Source: Chimonanthus salicifolius
Taxonomy: Eukaryota > Streptophyta > Magnoliopsida > Laurales > Calycanthaceae
Assembly: GCA_013350335.1 (NCBI GenBank)
Contig: CM023537.1
Location: 51,530,608-51,594,607 of the forward strand
Reading direction: 5' to 3'
Length of the DNA stretch: 64,000 nt
A program made the translations under genes and the position numbers. Shown in pieces: positions 33,847-46,220 of the stretch; positions within the stretch are counted from its first letter, which is position 1; each line of letters starts with the position of its first letter. The notes beneath the pieces are model-generated. The model did not search any database and was not told where the DNA came from. It worked only from the letters and a program-made list of their open reading frames with translations.

Positions 33847-36800
33847 TGTCACGCCCCGACCCGAAGGGTGAGCCCGAAACGTAATTGGTTTTTTTTTTTT
33901 TTTGGAAAGACTAAACCAACACAAGCATTCTAACTGGGCCGAATCGACAGTTAGGCCCAAAAGGTCACACATGATCCCCAACATGTAGACTCAAACATAT
34001 ACCATAAGTCTACCCAACAAATAGACATAAAAATAACACATAGCATGATCACATAATTCCGACCATTATTATTTCAAAAACAACGTCATCAGAGTAACTA
34101 CAGAAGCGTAGTAGTCTTTAATACATCACATTGATTCAAACTAAGTACCACACCCAGGTACTTTACAAAAGAAAATGGTTCCAAGAACCAGAAAGTAAAA
34201 ATAAGGGTATTCCCCTCAGTAGGAATCTCAAAACATCGCCGCAGCTTATCCACCCTAAGCTTTATATAGAGGGTTCTCCTTCTCGGGTTCATCTCCTGAA
34301 AGGTGAGTGAGGTGAGCTAACTAGCCTAGTGAAGGAAATATAACAGTGCAGTTTTAAGTAAACAACAGGTTAGCACAATAATCAACAGTTGCAATAATAT
34401 CTCATGCTTGATAACAAATAAGCATAATATCATCATCAGTCCCATAATTCATCATTCCTTCCAGTACTGCTATCATCCACCGTAACCCCTAGATACTTTA
34501 CTGACACCAATAGTATTAAATCCCGACGCGGTCAAAATACATCCTTGCAAGTACATCTCCGGTATACACCTCAAAACCGGCACTGACACACCTTACCAGT
34601 CACTGTCGACCCACCTGGTCCAGTAGATGTAATCGACACCCTCGGCGATGGTTCAATAGTAAAAGGTATGTGGAAGCAGTATAACTCATAATCAACACCA
34701 TAAGCATTTATAATCACCATAAGCACTTCTTACAACAGTGCATCATGTCTAGGCACATGGGTGAGTTCATTAATATGAAACCACTCATTGCTCAAGATCC
34801 ATTTCAAATAACAAAACCTGTTTACACCTACTGCAAGGTTAAGTTCCCTCACCGTAACTGTGTGGTTTCGCGATCTCTGTTCAAAGAAGCAAATAAGTGC
34901 ACAATCAATATACATAGTATTCATATACATACAAGTAGTATTTTCAAAATCATACTTGTTTTTCCCAAAAATATCCAAGGTACATGGAGTTGAGTCTCCT
35001 ACTTGGTTTCTATTATTTTTAGATTACAATAATCCACAAGATATAAAAAAAATGAGGGGTACTCAGTTCAAAACTCATATTGTCTTCTGGGCATTGACCA
35101 GATTGACTTATTAAGTTAGGTCTACATTCTCAGGCCACTTCTCGGTTGTCTTCTGGATAGGACCAGATCTAACATTTTGAGTAAGGTCTCGAGGTCACTC
35201 AGTGCCAGACAATATAGCGTCGGTCTGGAAATGAAATCACTTAGTACCCGACCAATAGAGTCGGCCTGGAAGTGAATACAATAGTAGATACACTATTGTA
35301 ATAAGAGAAGAGGGTTGGTACACATTTTTAATTAGCAAGGGGGTACTAACATCTCATCACATGCATCAATAATAATCAAACAACATTTTACACTTCAAAA
35401 ACTGGGTCCCTCTGAACATGCCTCAGAACCAAGTAATGTGGCCTTGGATCATCCAAACCACACCTAAACTAGTCACAAACCTCGGATCTTGGGTCTGACT
35501 TCGGATCGTCCGAAGATTAGGTCTCGGATCATCCGAAGTCCTTCCGAACTGATTTAAATCCAAAAAACAAGTCTCGGTGGGTCTGGTGTCTTGGAACATC
35601 CGAAGTAGGGCTCAGATCGTACGAGTGAGGTTCGGTCCTTCCGAACTCTGCTTGGAACATCCGGGTGAGTCAAGCCAATCTCGGGCGTTTCTGGGCTTTG
35701 GGTGAAGCTCGGAACGTCCAAGGGGTCCTCTCGGACCGTCCGAAGGGCTCGGACCGTCTGAAGATCGACTCTCGGACCGTCCGAGAGTCATCTTCCTCAC
35801 TGTCTGCACCAGCAGACAGTGACGGCAAACACACTATGAAATACAAATTCGGAAACAGTGGGTTTTCCGGATTCGGTTTCCACATCTAGCCGGTCTGATG
35901 GACTCCTCTGGGAGTCCTCTTTTCATAGGGAATGGTTTAAGGTTTTAAAACTCAGTAGGCCAACGGATTTAAACATTGAAAACTCACGGGTAAAAGAGAA
36001 CCCATGGTTTTTCTTAAACTTTGAAAGGGTTTTACATACTCAAATCTTAACTAAAACTGATTTTTCTTGATTCTATCCCGACTGAAATTTGAAAAGGAAT
36101 ACAATGGTTACCTTCACTAGAGTTCCTCGGCTAAAAATCTGATTTTTGAAAAACTCTTCCTTAAAAGCTTACGGCTTGGTAAGAACATGGAAGAAAGTGG
36201 TCGGCTGGTATGGTTTTCAAGTAACTGAGACAGAGACTGAGAGAGGGAGAAGAGATAGATTTTTTGTTGGGAGTGAGATCAGATGGAGGATGGCCATTTT
36301 ATAGAAAATTGGCCGGGAAAGGTGGCCATCTGGCCACTGCATACGAGTGCATGCAGCAGCTGCCGACGTCCGCTATAGTGTTACCACTGTTTCGGACGTT
36401 GGTTGCAAATTAGACCCTCAGAACTTCCAGTTTTGCAAATAAGTCCCTCTTTTAATAAAAAACTGATTTTTTAACTAAAAGCATGACTTTGAAAACTCAA
36501 AAACTTAATCCAACCGTTACAGATAAGTTGGGTTTTAAAAACTTTAATCACCATAAAAATTTTGAGATTTAAAACTCACTAAAAACCATTGATTTAAATA
36601 AAAATCACAATTTAACACTATTTACTTAATTAAACAAATGTTAAATAAAACAACTTATAAACCTCATTTTTGGGGTTCGAAGAATAACTAGACCATACTT
36701 AAAATGGTCTAACATAAAATACTTGTTTCAAAATTTATCTCATTTCCAAAACCAATTAAAATAATTATTTCTCCCTTTTGGAGTTTTGACGGGCAGATTT

Positions 36801-37096
36801 AATTACTATTTTCTAAAAATAAAATTATTTTAAAATAAGAAATACAAATACTTTATTAAGGAGAATATTATCATCCAATAATAATCACATAATAACATAA
36901 TTTATAAAAATAATAACAAGAAACGGTAAATTACCATTTTGCCCCTCCAGCTGGACGAGATGGATCACTGAGCTCTCGAGCTCAGATTGGGCCACACCTG
37001 GGCTTTCCTCAAAGCCCTAACCTTAATCTTCGAGATTAACCGGTTCAAGTAAGATTATTAAGCTAAACTACGCTTAATCTAGGTCAGGGTATTACA
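33847..37096 (-). mobile_element. 3.25-kb solo LTR (gypsy, long-LTR type) with 5-bp TSD
   Basis: Minus strand begins TGTAATACCCTGACC and ends GGGTCGGGGCGTGACA. Flanked by TTTCG at 33,842-33,846 and 37,097-37,101, inside the RNase H region of copia 2. No primer site, gag or second LTR is present, so it looks like recombination between two LTRs removed the body. The end resembles that of the 59.2-62.1-kb LTR (TTTGGGGCGTGACA), suggesting the same superfamily, probably Del/Tekay-like. The interior carries an array of CGGA(T/C)CGTCCGA motifs (35,500-35,790). Confidence 0.88.
35500..35795. repeat. Iterated CTCGGACCGTCCGAAG motif in solo LTR
   Basis: Phrases such as TCGGATCATCCGAAG, TCGGACCGTCCGAAG and TCGGACCGTCCGAGAG recur at short intervals. 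The core CGGACCGTCCG is near-palindromic. Confidence 0.8.
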
Positions 37097-40000
37097 TTTC
37101 GTGTGGGCATGAAAGACGGGATTAATGGTGAGATGCAAGGCTGATAGATTATCAGAATGAAGAATTGAGGTAGATAAGAGATGAAGATCAAGATCACGAA
37201 GAAGATAAGTGAGCCATGTGAGTTCACTAGCAGCGGAGGCGAGGGCCCGATATTCAGCGTCAGTAGTAGAACGAGCCACAGTAAGTTGTTTCTTGGCAGT
37301 CCAGGAGATACAGTTACCTCTTAGATAGGTGCAAAACCCGGTTGTACAGCGGCGAGTGGTGGAGCGGCCTGCCCAATCAGCATCCGAAAAAGCATAGAGT
37401 TGCATAGGACAGTGAGCCAGAAGACGAAACCCATGTGTGATAGTCCCATAAATGTAGCGGAGAATACGTTATACCATCTGAAAACGCAGGAGAGTAGAGT
37501 TGTGCAAATATTGACAGACATTGTTGACACTGAAGGAGATATCAGGGTGGGTGATAGTGAGATACTGTAAGCCTCCAACAATACTGCGATAGAAGGGCAG
37601 ATTCGGAAAATGATCATTATCAGTTGAGCTCAGGCACAACTTGGTGGCCATAGGGATGGAGACTGGCTTGCAACCCTGCATTTGGGCACGTTCCAAGAGA
37701 TCAAAAGCATATTTCATCTGAGTGAGAAATAAACCACTAGAGAAGGGTATAACTGAGATGCCAAGAAAGTAGTGTAGAGGACCCAGATCTTTCATGGCAA
37801 ATTCCCTACTCAGCTATCCAAAAAAGTCATGAAGCAAGGAAGGAATGGACCCTATGACAATAATGTCATCAACATATAACAATAACAACAAAGTACTTTG
37901 TCGACCATGATATACAAAGAGTGAGGAGTCGGTTGTGCTGCAAAAGAAGCCAAGTCCCAAAACAAAGGTACTAAATCGGTCGAACCACACTCGTGGAGCT
38001 TGACGCAAACCATAGAGAGCACGTTTGAGTGAACATACATGATGTGGGCGTTTTTAACATCCAATTGACGAATCTCCCATCCATGAGCTAGAGCAATGTG
38101 AGAATAAGCCAGATCATAGCAAGTTTGACAATAGGAGAAAACATTTCAGAGAAATCAATGCTGGGAATCTGATTGAATCCTTTTGCAACAAGTCGAGCCT
38201 TCAATCGGTCTAAAGAATCATCAGACTTAAGTTTTGTTTTGAAGACCCACTTACAACCAAGAACATTCATAGTGGATTGTCATGGAACCAAATCCCAAGT
38301 GTCATTAATAGAGAGAGCCGACAATTCGTCTGTCATAGCAACAGTCCAGCCAGGATGTTTGAGAGCGGAAATAATGGACTTTGGTCTTGATGGTATTGAA
38401 TGAGCCAACAAACAATAATCAGAACTAAAATACTTCGGATTAGGCTTGATAATTCCATGACTGCGACGAGTGGCTATTGGAGAACATGAACTCGCTGGGC
38501 TAGTAAGAGGAGGCTCAGATACTGCACTACATGGAGGAATATTAAGAGCATTAGGTTGCACAAGAGGGCTGCTGGGTTGTTGAGGTAGATCGTTATCTGC
38601 AGGATTATTAGTCACACCATCAAGCACTTCACTTGGTGACGCCAAGTCATCAAGATTAGAGCCAGCAGGGAGTTTAGGAGAAGATGGGCTCTCAATAGAA
38701 GTGTTCAGATCTGAAGTGGATGAGTTCTTGTGTCATAAGAAATGGCGTTGGAGTCCATGGCTGTCACTGGTGTATCTGTAAGCCAGTCAAAAAACTCAAT
38801 TAAATTAGTAGCAGTATGAGAGGAATTATATAACGATCTTGGATTTTGAAATGGAAATATTGTTTCATCAAAAACAACATGCCGCGAGAGATAAACTCGA
38901 TTTGTTGGTGGATAGTAACAACGATAACCCTTATAATGTTCACTGTAACCGAGAAAGATACATGGAAGAAACCGTGGTTCAAACTTCGTCTTATTGTAAT
39001 CTCGAAGGCAAGGAAAGCATTTACTGCCAAAGATTCGGAGAGGATCCATAGTCTGGGTGTTTATAAAATAAAGTCGCATGTGGACTTTTCCAACCCAAGA
39101 CCCAAGAGGGTTGTCTGTTAATCAACCATACGGCTGTACTAAAAGCCTCTACCCAAAAACATTGAGGTATATATGCATGGAACAACATGGTAAGGCCCAA
39201 CTCTGTGACAGTGCGATCTTTGCATTCAACTAACTCATTTTGTTTAGGAGTTTTAGGGCAAGACATTTGATATTTAATGCCAAGATCTGATAGATAATTT
39301 CTGAATACCATCAGATTGGAATATTTGAATTTTCTTGTCAAACTTCAATGTGTTTTTCAAATAGAACAAAGCACTGGAAGAAATCTGACTTGTGCTTGAG
39401 TGGATAGAGCCATGTGTACCTAGTACATTCATCCACAAATATCACATAATAACGAAATCGTTGAAAAGATGTCACTGGTGATGGGCCCCATAAATCACAC
39501 CAAACGGTTCATTGCAAATATATTGAGATTGAATAAAAAGAAGGCGACATGCCTTAGCCATCTAACAACTATTACATAGAGAATCAACCTTATTTTTACT
39601 AGTGCTTATAATAAACTTATTGCTTTTCAAAAAATCTAGGACCCGTGATTGAGGGTGGCCGAGTCGTTGATGCCAAACATCATCTGTGGCTGAACGAAAT
39701 CTGGTTGAGAACATAAATGCTTCTTCGTTGGGTGTAAGAGCATATAATCCTCCAGTCCTACTTCCCGAAGCAATCACAGCTCTTGTTGTGCTGTCCTTAA
39801 TCACAAGTCCACGTGAATCAAATTCAACCATATAAGGATAAGCGGAGGTAAGCTAGCTGATTAGATAATAAATTCTTTTTAATATCAAGAACCACCAGAA
39901 CATTTTCTAGATGCAGTTTTGAATGTCCCATATCAATATTTGTGGATCCAATGTGAGAGATATCTAGTGAATTGCCATTACCAACAAGAACTCTATCAGT

Positions 40001-41140
40001 GCCATGATACGGAACAACGGATGTAAGTTTACCAGGATCACCTGTCATGTGAGATGCTACACCTGTGTCGGGAAACCAAGTCTTTTCCGGGTTATCGTTC
40101 AAGGAAGTTGCTGCGAGAGCCTGAGTCACATCATCTGATTGACAGACTTGATTAAACCGATGCCATCATTAGAGAGCCGTGTTACGTAGTTTCTCACAAA
40201 TTTGGCACCGTACCTCGACGTCTTCTTTAGATGATTTAACAGGAGAATGCTCTTGTGAGGTGTGATGAGAGCCACCGCAGTTGTGTTAAGCTGATGGAGA
40301 GCCTCGTTGATTATAACCACTGGTGGTAGAAGATTGAAGTCGTCCTTGAGTAAAACCTCATCCTCGGGAATTAAAACCACCAACACCTCTACCTCTCCTA
40401 GAGTTCCCACGATTGTAGTTGGGACCACCAGACTGCTCTCCAACAAATGCCATATTTTGGTTAAGGGAAGAGGAGTTACTTGTGTTGTAAAGGTTCTTCA
40501 TGTTTTCATGACCTTGTAGCAGATGAACAAGGTCTCGATAGGATGGAATGAGTGGTTTGAGCATGGCAGTAACAAAGGGCTCATAGCCTCTGCCTAGTCC
40601 TTTGAGAAGACCAAAGTCTTTGTTTCGATCATCGACAGGTTTATCAATAGCAGCCAAATCATCTCAATGAGTTTTGAAGATTCGAATATATTCAGACATA
40701 GAGTAGTTGTCTTTGGATTGTAGTTGCAGACTTTGAAGAAGATAAAATTCTCTTTCCTGCGACTCTTGTGTAAAAGAGTCTAGAAAGCACGCCAAACATC
40801 AGCTGAGGTGTGAAGTCCGACAACCAGTCCAAGAACTTCTTCGGAAAGTGTGCCAGTAATCCATCGACGGAGGAGTCTATCAGATCTTCTCCATGCGATA
40901 TAATCGGGATTAGGTTTGGTGGTGTTCTCATCACTACCTTCATTTGAGGATACAATGATCAATGGATCGGGCATTTGAAGAGTTCCATCCAAGTAGCCAA
41001 ACATGTCTTGACTTTTTATAAGACCCATGATTTGGGTTTTCCAAAGAAGAAAGTTGTTTTGGGTAAGCTTGATGGAAACAAAATTGCTAACATTGAGAGA
41101 TGATGAGTAAGGACAGATGGTTGTTGAAGAAGAAGCCATT

Positions 41141-41841
41141 ATGTGATGTGAAATGGGTTTTTTTTTTTTTGTGGAAGATCCAAAAATCGAGAAATCCAGC
41201 AACCTGTAGAAGCAGCAGGCAGGTGATGTTGCAGATCTTCTGAACAGTAGACTAGATTTGCTAAAGAATACACAGGAAAATGGGACGGAGAAACCCCAAC
41301 GGCAAAGTTTCGAGTCAGGACAGATCCATAGGAGATAGGGCGTCAAGGAAGATAGAGAAACCTAGCGTCAAAGGAGTCTCATAGGAAACACCCAGTGATT
41401 GTGCTGTTTTCACCCAGTGACGGTGAAGGGCAGATCTCTCTCTGCTTGCTTTCGGTTGCAGACAACAAAGCCAAGAGCAGAGAAAGGTGGCAGCAAAATA
41501 CAGTAACAGTTTCAGATCTGTTTTTCAGATCGACACTTTAACAAGATTTGTGTGAACTGACGCTGCCAGATCTATTGCGACAGACTCAATTGGGACGAGA
41601 AGAGGGTGAATAGCCGACGCAACAAGCAGAACAAAGAAAAATAGCGGCAGATCGGCTGGAGAGGAACAGTGAAACTCAGATCTAAAGAAAAATAATGAAG
41701 TGCGGCTGTTGATTGTCAATAACCCTCTGTGGCAGAGAGCTATCAGAGCGAAGCCAATAGTAGCCTACGGAGCACAGAGAATCACCGTTTTCGAAGTGGT
41801 CCAAGATCGTTCAGAAGAAAGGGGTCCTGGCTCTTGATTCC
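41141..41841 (-). mobile_element. Copia 2 leader region between gag start and 5' LTR
   Basis: Untranslated leader. A primer-site-like TGGAATCAAGAGCC (minus strand, 41,842-41,829) abuts the LTR, a mutated form of the initiator Met-tRNA site. No gene. Confidence 0.7.
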
Positions 41842-42156
41842 ATATAGAAAATAGAAACACACAGAAGATCGAATGAAATGGTTCTCCACACCCTTGTTCA
41901 TGGAGACCTTTGTATATTTATAATATATATCAAGAATACATGTATCAATCAATCTTTACATACAATACGATAATCAAATGATCATAGGGGGGAAGAAGAG
42001 ATTTAGTGTGTCAATTTCTCTCCTGGAAATCAGTTGTGATTTGCTGTAATTTGCGGTGAACTCTCTGCTGAATAATAACATCTTCACACGGTACACATTC
42101 CTGATTTTCCTACTTAGAAATCAGTAGGTCTCTTGGACGGTTGTGGAGTATCAATA
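41842..42156 (-). mobile_element. 5' LTR of copia element 2
   Basis: Partner of the 33,373-33,682 LTR. TTGTATATTTATAATATA (about 41,910) is the promoter region. Its outer edge abuts a truncated TRIM. Confidence 0.85.
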
Positions 42157-42545
42157 GTCCATTTCATAACTGCCCCCCTCTTAGGGTAGGGGTATTACAA
42201 TCCACCCCCTTAAGACCAGAATCGTCGCTATTTCACAACACACATGCACATGGGCAGGCACAAAGGCAGAGAGTTGAACTATGCTCTGATGCCATTTGTA
42301 ACAATCCGTCCCTCTAGAACAATATTGTCCGCTTTGGACTTGAAAAACTCTCACAGCTTTGCAATGGGCCCGAGTCTCACTCTTGGGGCCAAAAGGCCTT
42401 ATGCTAGAAGAGAGGGATGCTACCTCTTATAAGCCACAACTCATTCAATTCCTTAGGCAGTATGATACCTTTTCTCTCTCACACATGCCCCTTTCATAGG
42501 AGCCCCCCTCTTGGGGTAGGGGTATACAAGGGAGGGGTCGTTACA
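42157..42545 (-). mobile_element. TRIM on the minus strand, left LTR truncated
   Basis: Right (5') LTR 42,297-42,545, TGTAAC at one end and GTTACA at the other. Primer-site complement GCTCTGATGCCA is at 42,283-42,294. The left (3') LTR survives only as 42,157-42,199 (CCCTCTTAGGGTAGGGGTAT), cut by the copia LTR junction. Similar design to the other TRIMs but a different LTR family. Confidence 0.75.
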
Positions 42546-43447
42546 TCTCTGTTGGGACACACAAATGATAGACACGATCCTATCCAAATCCACTCATCAG
42601 AATGACATATAACTGATAAACTAATAAAAGCCAACTCAAAATCATCATCTTCAACATTTGTATCAACTTCAACTTCAAACAATCACCAACAAACAAAAAC
42701 TCAAATCCAAACACAATAAACTTCCAACTAACCAAAGAGTCACCAACAAACAAATTCTGCTGCTCAAAGGCCTATCCAAATCCAACCAACTAAGAAATAC
42801 ATTTCCTCCAAAGAAATTTCCAAATCTCGATCTTAAAAAATTAATAAATAATTACCAAAACAACAAAACAACTTCAATGCTACACAAAACACTTTCACAA
42901 AAGCATTACAAATAACTTCAAAAATTTCAAAATTTCCATTTCTTTTGCTGAAGGTGTACTTCAAAGTTCAAACCAGTCTTGTAGGGAGCACCGAAACTGT
43001 GATCATGCGGATCACCGAATAAACAATATTGTTGTCCTGTGAGAGCACTTCAAAGTGTGGTCCTACAGACCACCGAATGCAGATTTTGTAGGCCTGCAGA
43101 AGTACACAAAACTGTAGTCCTCCAAAGCGTAGCCCTACAGATCACCGAATGCTGAGGGGAGAGAGACAAAACACTAATTTTCCTTCTTTCAATCGAAGTC
43201 TCCTTTCTACCAAATATGTCGATTTTTCTTTCTAACGCCTGGGTCGAAGAGAGTTTGCGATTGAGGGGAGTTTTCTTCTGCTGCAACAGAGACGAAAGCA
43301 GCACCAGCGTAACGATGGAGGAAGCAGATGGCAAACAGTGGAATAGCACAGATACTAATCAAGAGAGGTGCAGCTACCCTTCTCATATTTCCCATTCTTC
43401 TTCTTTGCCCAAATCAGAACCCACGAAGTCCAAATCGAAAAACCAAA
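42546..43447 (-). mobile_element. Non-coding; probable internal remnant of the 43.5-kb LTR element
   Basis: Contains an A/C-rich low-complexity part (42,640-42,960) and an irregular repeat of CCTACAGATCACCGAATG (43,040-43,155). The right end runs into the primer site at 43,448. Short open frames have no recognisable domain. Confidence 0.4.
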
Positions 43448-43460
43448 GCCCTTGATACCA
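43448..43460 (-). promoter_or_regulatory. Primer-binding site (initiator Met-tRNA type)
   Basis: The minus strand reads TGGTATCAAGGGC directly inside the LTR, a close variant of TGGTATCAGAGC. It fixes the element's orientation. Confidence 0.7.
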
Positions 43461-43462
43461 TT

Positions 43463-43910
43463 TGTTTGGATTTAATCCTCGATTCAAACAGAGGAAGCCA
43501 ATCAAACAAACAAACCACATGAGAGACAAATTTAAGGTGGTTCGGCCGAAGCCTACATCCACGGACAACAAACAGAGAAGTTACACTAATATCAAAGGGT
43601 ACAAATACACAGCTCTCATTGAAATTCGTCCCTCTCCCTCTCAGACACAAATACAAATCAAATCCTCACTGACTCTTTCTTCTTTTCCAAAACCAAAACT
43701 CTCATTGTGCCCAAGAGGGGCCACATACCAAGCCGACGAGAGAGGGCCTCTCTATTCCCTTTTTATACAAAAAGAGTAACAAAAGAGGAAATAGAGAAGA
43801 AGTAGGAAAGGAGATAACACTTTCTAACTTTAGAGTCCTAAGAATAAAAAGTTATGTAATCCTAAACAAACTAGGCTGCTCAAATCCAGCCACACCCAAC
43901 ATTTCCAACA
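43463..43910 (-). mobile_element. 5' LTR of a truncated minus-strand retrotransposon
   Basis: 448-bp segment with + strand ends TGTTTGGATT and TTTCCAACA. It contains AAGGTGGTTCGGCCGAAGCC, a phrase common in plant LTRs, and CCTTTTTATAC-type TATA sequence near 43,758. No 3' LTR was found. Confidence 0.7.
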
Positions 43911-45104
43911 ATATTTCCTTTCCTCAGATAAATCTACTACTGAATTGAAGGTAATTGGAGTTCAATTACTTTCAGTTAAAGGGTGAAATTTGGGCTGAGA
44001 TTTAATCTGACTTGCATGACATGATCCAAGAAATCGGTGGGCTGGGTTTTGTATTTGTAAATTTTGGGTCGAGTCGGTTTGAGAAAAAAAACCATACACA
44101 ATTCAGGCTTGGATGGGCATGGAAATTTAAAATCAATCCGACTCGACCTGATTCAAAAAATATAAAAATTTGCTGCTGGTTTTTTTTCTCCAAATTTGGA
44201 CTAAAAATGGGTCGGGCCAACAACTCGGCTCGGGTTAAGCAATCGGCCCCGATTTTCAGCCTTTTTTTCCGACCAAGGTGTTTGAGTTTATCATTTAACT
44301 AATCCTTGGGGTATATATAAACCTCTCAATCTGCACATGTCTGGTACAGAACAATAGGGAGTAACATTTTTTGTGTTGAAGGAGACTTGATCTTAAGACT
44401 TTCTGCAAATATGTGCGAGTTTTGACCATCAAACCAACCGCTCATTGTTGCCCGAGTTTCAACCTTACGTTCCATCGAATTTATATTTGTATTGACATTC
44501 AAAATATAAGTTTAAAACTTGGTCAATAAATAATAGATTTGAATTTTAGTCGATAGTTGATACATAATATATTAAATATAGAGTTTATAAAGGATTTGAC
44601 ATACGATAAAATATTAACTTTTGGTATTTATATATTGTTAGATCATAACTATATGCTGTAAGTCTGTTTTGATTAATGATTTTTCAAAAATAAAAGAAGG
44701 CACTGTTTAATAAAAAAAACCATAATACATAATTAAAGCTGACACAGATTAGTTTCTCCACTGTGCATCACAATATTGGAAATAAATTTTTAAACCTGTG
44801 CATTTGAGAGACGATAAAATATTTTCTTTGTATATAAAATCATAAAATTTATAAAGTAGAGCTGTATTACTTATTTTATAAAACGAAAAAGAGAGAATAA
44901 TTATTCGTTGGCCTTGAGTGAAAATATAAAATTATTGGACATTTAAATGTGGCTGAATTTGGAGCAATTCATGCTGGGTCTCACACCACCAATTATATCT
45001 TTTAGCGTATATGATCGAGGAAGGAAATACATCTATCATTCTCAGCAATCAATAACTATATGAAAGCTAAAATTAATAATTACTGATTATTAAAAGAAAG
45101 ATAT
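43911..45104. other. Non-coding AT-rich stretch
   Basis: No gene. From 44,030 to 44,275 there are GGGTCGAGTCGG / TCGGGTTAAG phrases like those at 9.8 and 32.9 kb. The remainder is AT-rich without visible structure. Confidence 0.4.
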
Positions 45105-45240
45105 GATTGGTTGGAGTGATAGTCAGGAATCCACTTCGGAAAGCAGGAGTCTTGAGTTCGATTCTTACTCTAGCCACTCCGTAGAATTACGGTGTGGATA
45201 GAGAGGCTTGTACATGTCCCCAAATATTAATCAAGTGTTC
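45105..45240 (+). mobile_element. tRNA-derived SINE
   Basis: Box A-like GGTTGGAGTGATAGTC (45,109) and box B-like CTTGAGTTCGATTCTTAC (45,152). The body GTGTGGATAGAGAGGCTTG and CATGTCCCCAAAT parallels the 49.6-kb copy. Confidence 0.6.
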
Positions 45241-45247
45241 TAAAAAG

Positions 45248-45872
45248 TGTCAAACCTTCCGCCCAACCCCCCCCCCCCCCCCCCCCCCCCGATGTGGGAA
45301 AAGTGAAAAGTCCCACATCAGTTGGGAGGATGGAGAATGTGGGAGATTTAAGTGGCCAAGCCCCCTTGACCATGTGTCCATGTGAGACGCGTTTTGGCCT
45401 GGTCCACGTGGGCTCGGGTCCAAAATGCAAAACCGTGCGGGTTCGAGCTTGTATGCGAGACCCAAAGTGGACAATATCACACTGAGTCAAGTCCTAAGCC
45501 CTGTATGTTCGGGTCGGGTCGTTACAAATGGTATCAGAGCTGAGTTCAACACTCGGACTGTGTGGGCTTTCCTCCTTCCCCTGTAGTTGCTGAGCTCGAC
45601 CGGATCGAGCCGAGGATGGCTCGACCGGATCGAGCCGAGGATGGCTCGAGGCTTTAGGGAGGTGATTGTGATACCCCTCCCTCCCCTAGAGTCCCACATC
45701 GGTGGGAGAGAAAGGAGGGAGTGGGTTTATTAGAAAGCCACTCATGTGTAACTTAGTGTGTGGGCCCCCAAATACAAAACCGTACGGGTTCGAGCTTGTG
45801 TGCGAGCTCAAAATGAACAATATCACACTGAGTCAAGTCTTAAGCCCTGTGTGTTCGGATCGGATCGTTACA
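45248..45872 (+). mobile_element. TRIM of the same family as 6.06 and 8.48 kb
   Basis: Left LTR 45,248-45,526 (TGTCAAACC...GTTACA), primer site TGGTATCAGAGC at 45,529, right LTR 45,667-45,872 (TGTGATACCCC...GTTACA). The internal region has CTCGACCGGATCGAGCCGAG in tandem (45,595-45,650). A C-run at about 45,268-45,291 lies inside the left LTR. No clear target duplication. Confidence 0.85.
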
Positions 45873-45942
45873 CCTTCATCATCAAAAAGAAAAACCCCAA
45901 TCGATAACACCTTCATCATCAAAAAGAAAAACCCCAATCGTT
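45871..45942 (+). repeat. Direct repeat of about 36 bp beside the TRIM
   Basis: CACCTTCATCATCAAAAAG followed by AAAAACCCCAATCG appears twice in tandem. Confidence 0.85.
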
Positions 45943-46220
45943 CATTAGTCAATTGTTCACCCACTTGATTCATTTTGATTGTGACTTTGGATGCTGTAGT
46001 CCAAAGGCTCAGGAATTTGGAACAGCTAAGATTATTTTAATATGGCCCCTCCACTAAAGATTGCAATGGTGTGATCACCATATAGTGGACCCAACATGTA
46101 CAAAAAAATATGATTTTTATATAAAAAAAAGGCACTTTTTGTGGTTGAGTTCGGCCATCTTTTTTTTTTTTTTTCTCCTCAATTATGGCTAATGACTCTG
46201 GAGTCAGATCCAAATAATAA

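Larger units (their letters stand above)
33683..41140 (-). pseudogene. Ty1/copia gag-pol, heavily broken and split by a solo LTR
   Basis: Minus-strand polyprotein starting MASSSTTICPYSSSLNVS at 41,140. Pieces in order: gag (to about 40,360), protease WFPDTGVASHMTGD (about 40,080), LWHQRLGHPQSRVLDF (about 39,680), integrase PKQNELVECKDRTVTEL (39,240), integrase tail YKGYRCYYPPTNRVYLSR (38,930), reverse transcriptase [14 protein letters not shown] (38,260) and LLLLYVDDIIVIGS (37,880), RNase H DADWAGRSTTRRCTTGF (37,390), then HTKC at 37,100. Beyond the inserted LTR it resumes near 33,840 with SSSQVADIFTKALPRKL and a DIDTPQP tail. Many frameshifts and stops are present. It is older than copia 1 by number of lesions. 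Confidence 0.88.

Noticed and set aside
45248..45872. A clean 5-bp target duplication for this TRIM
   Set aside because: Left AAAAG and right CCTTC do not match; a flank was probably rearranged.
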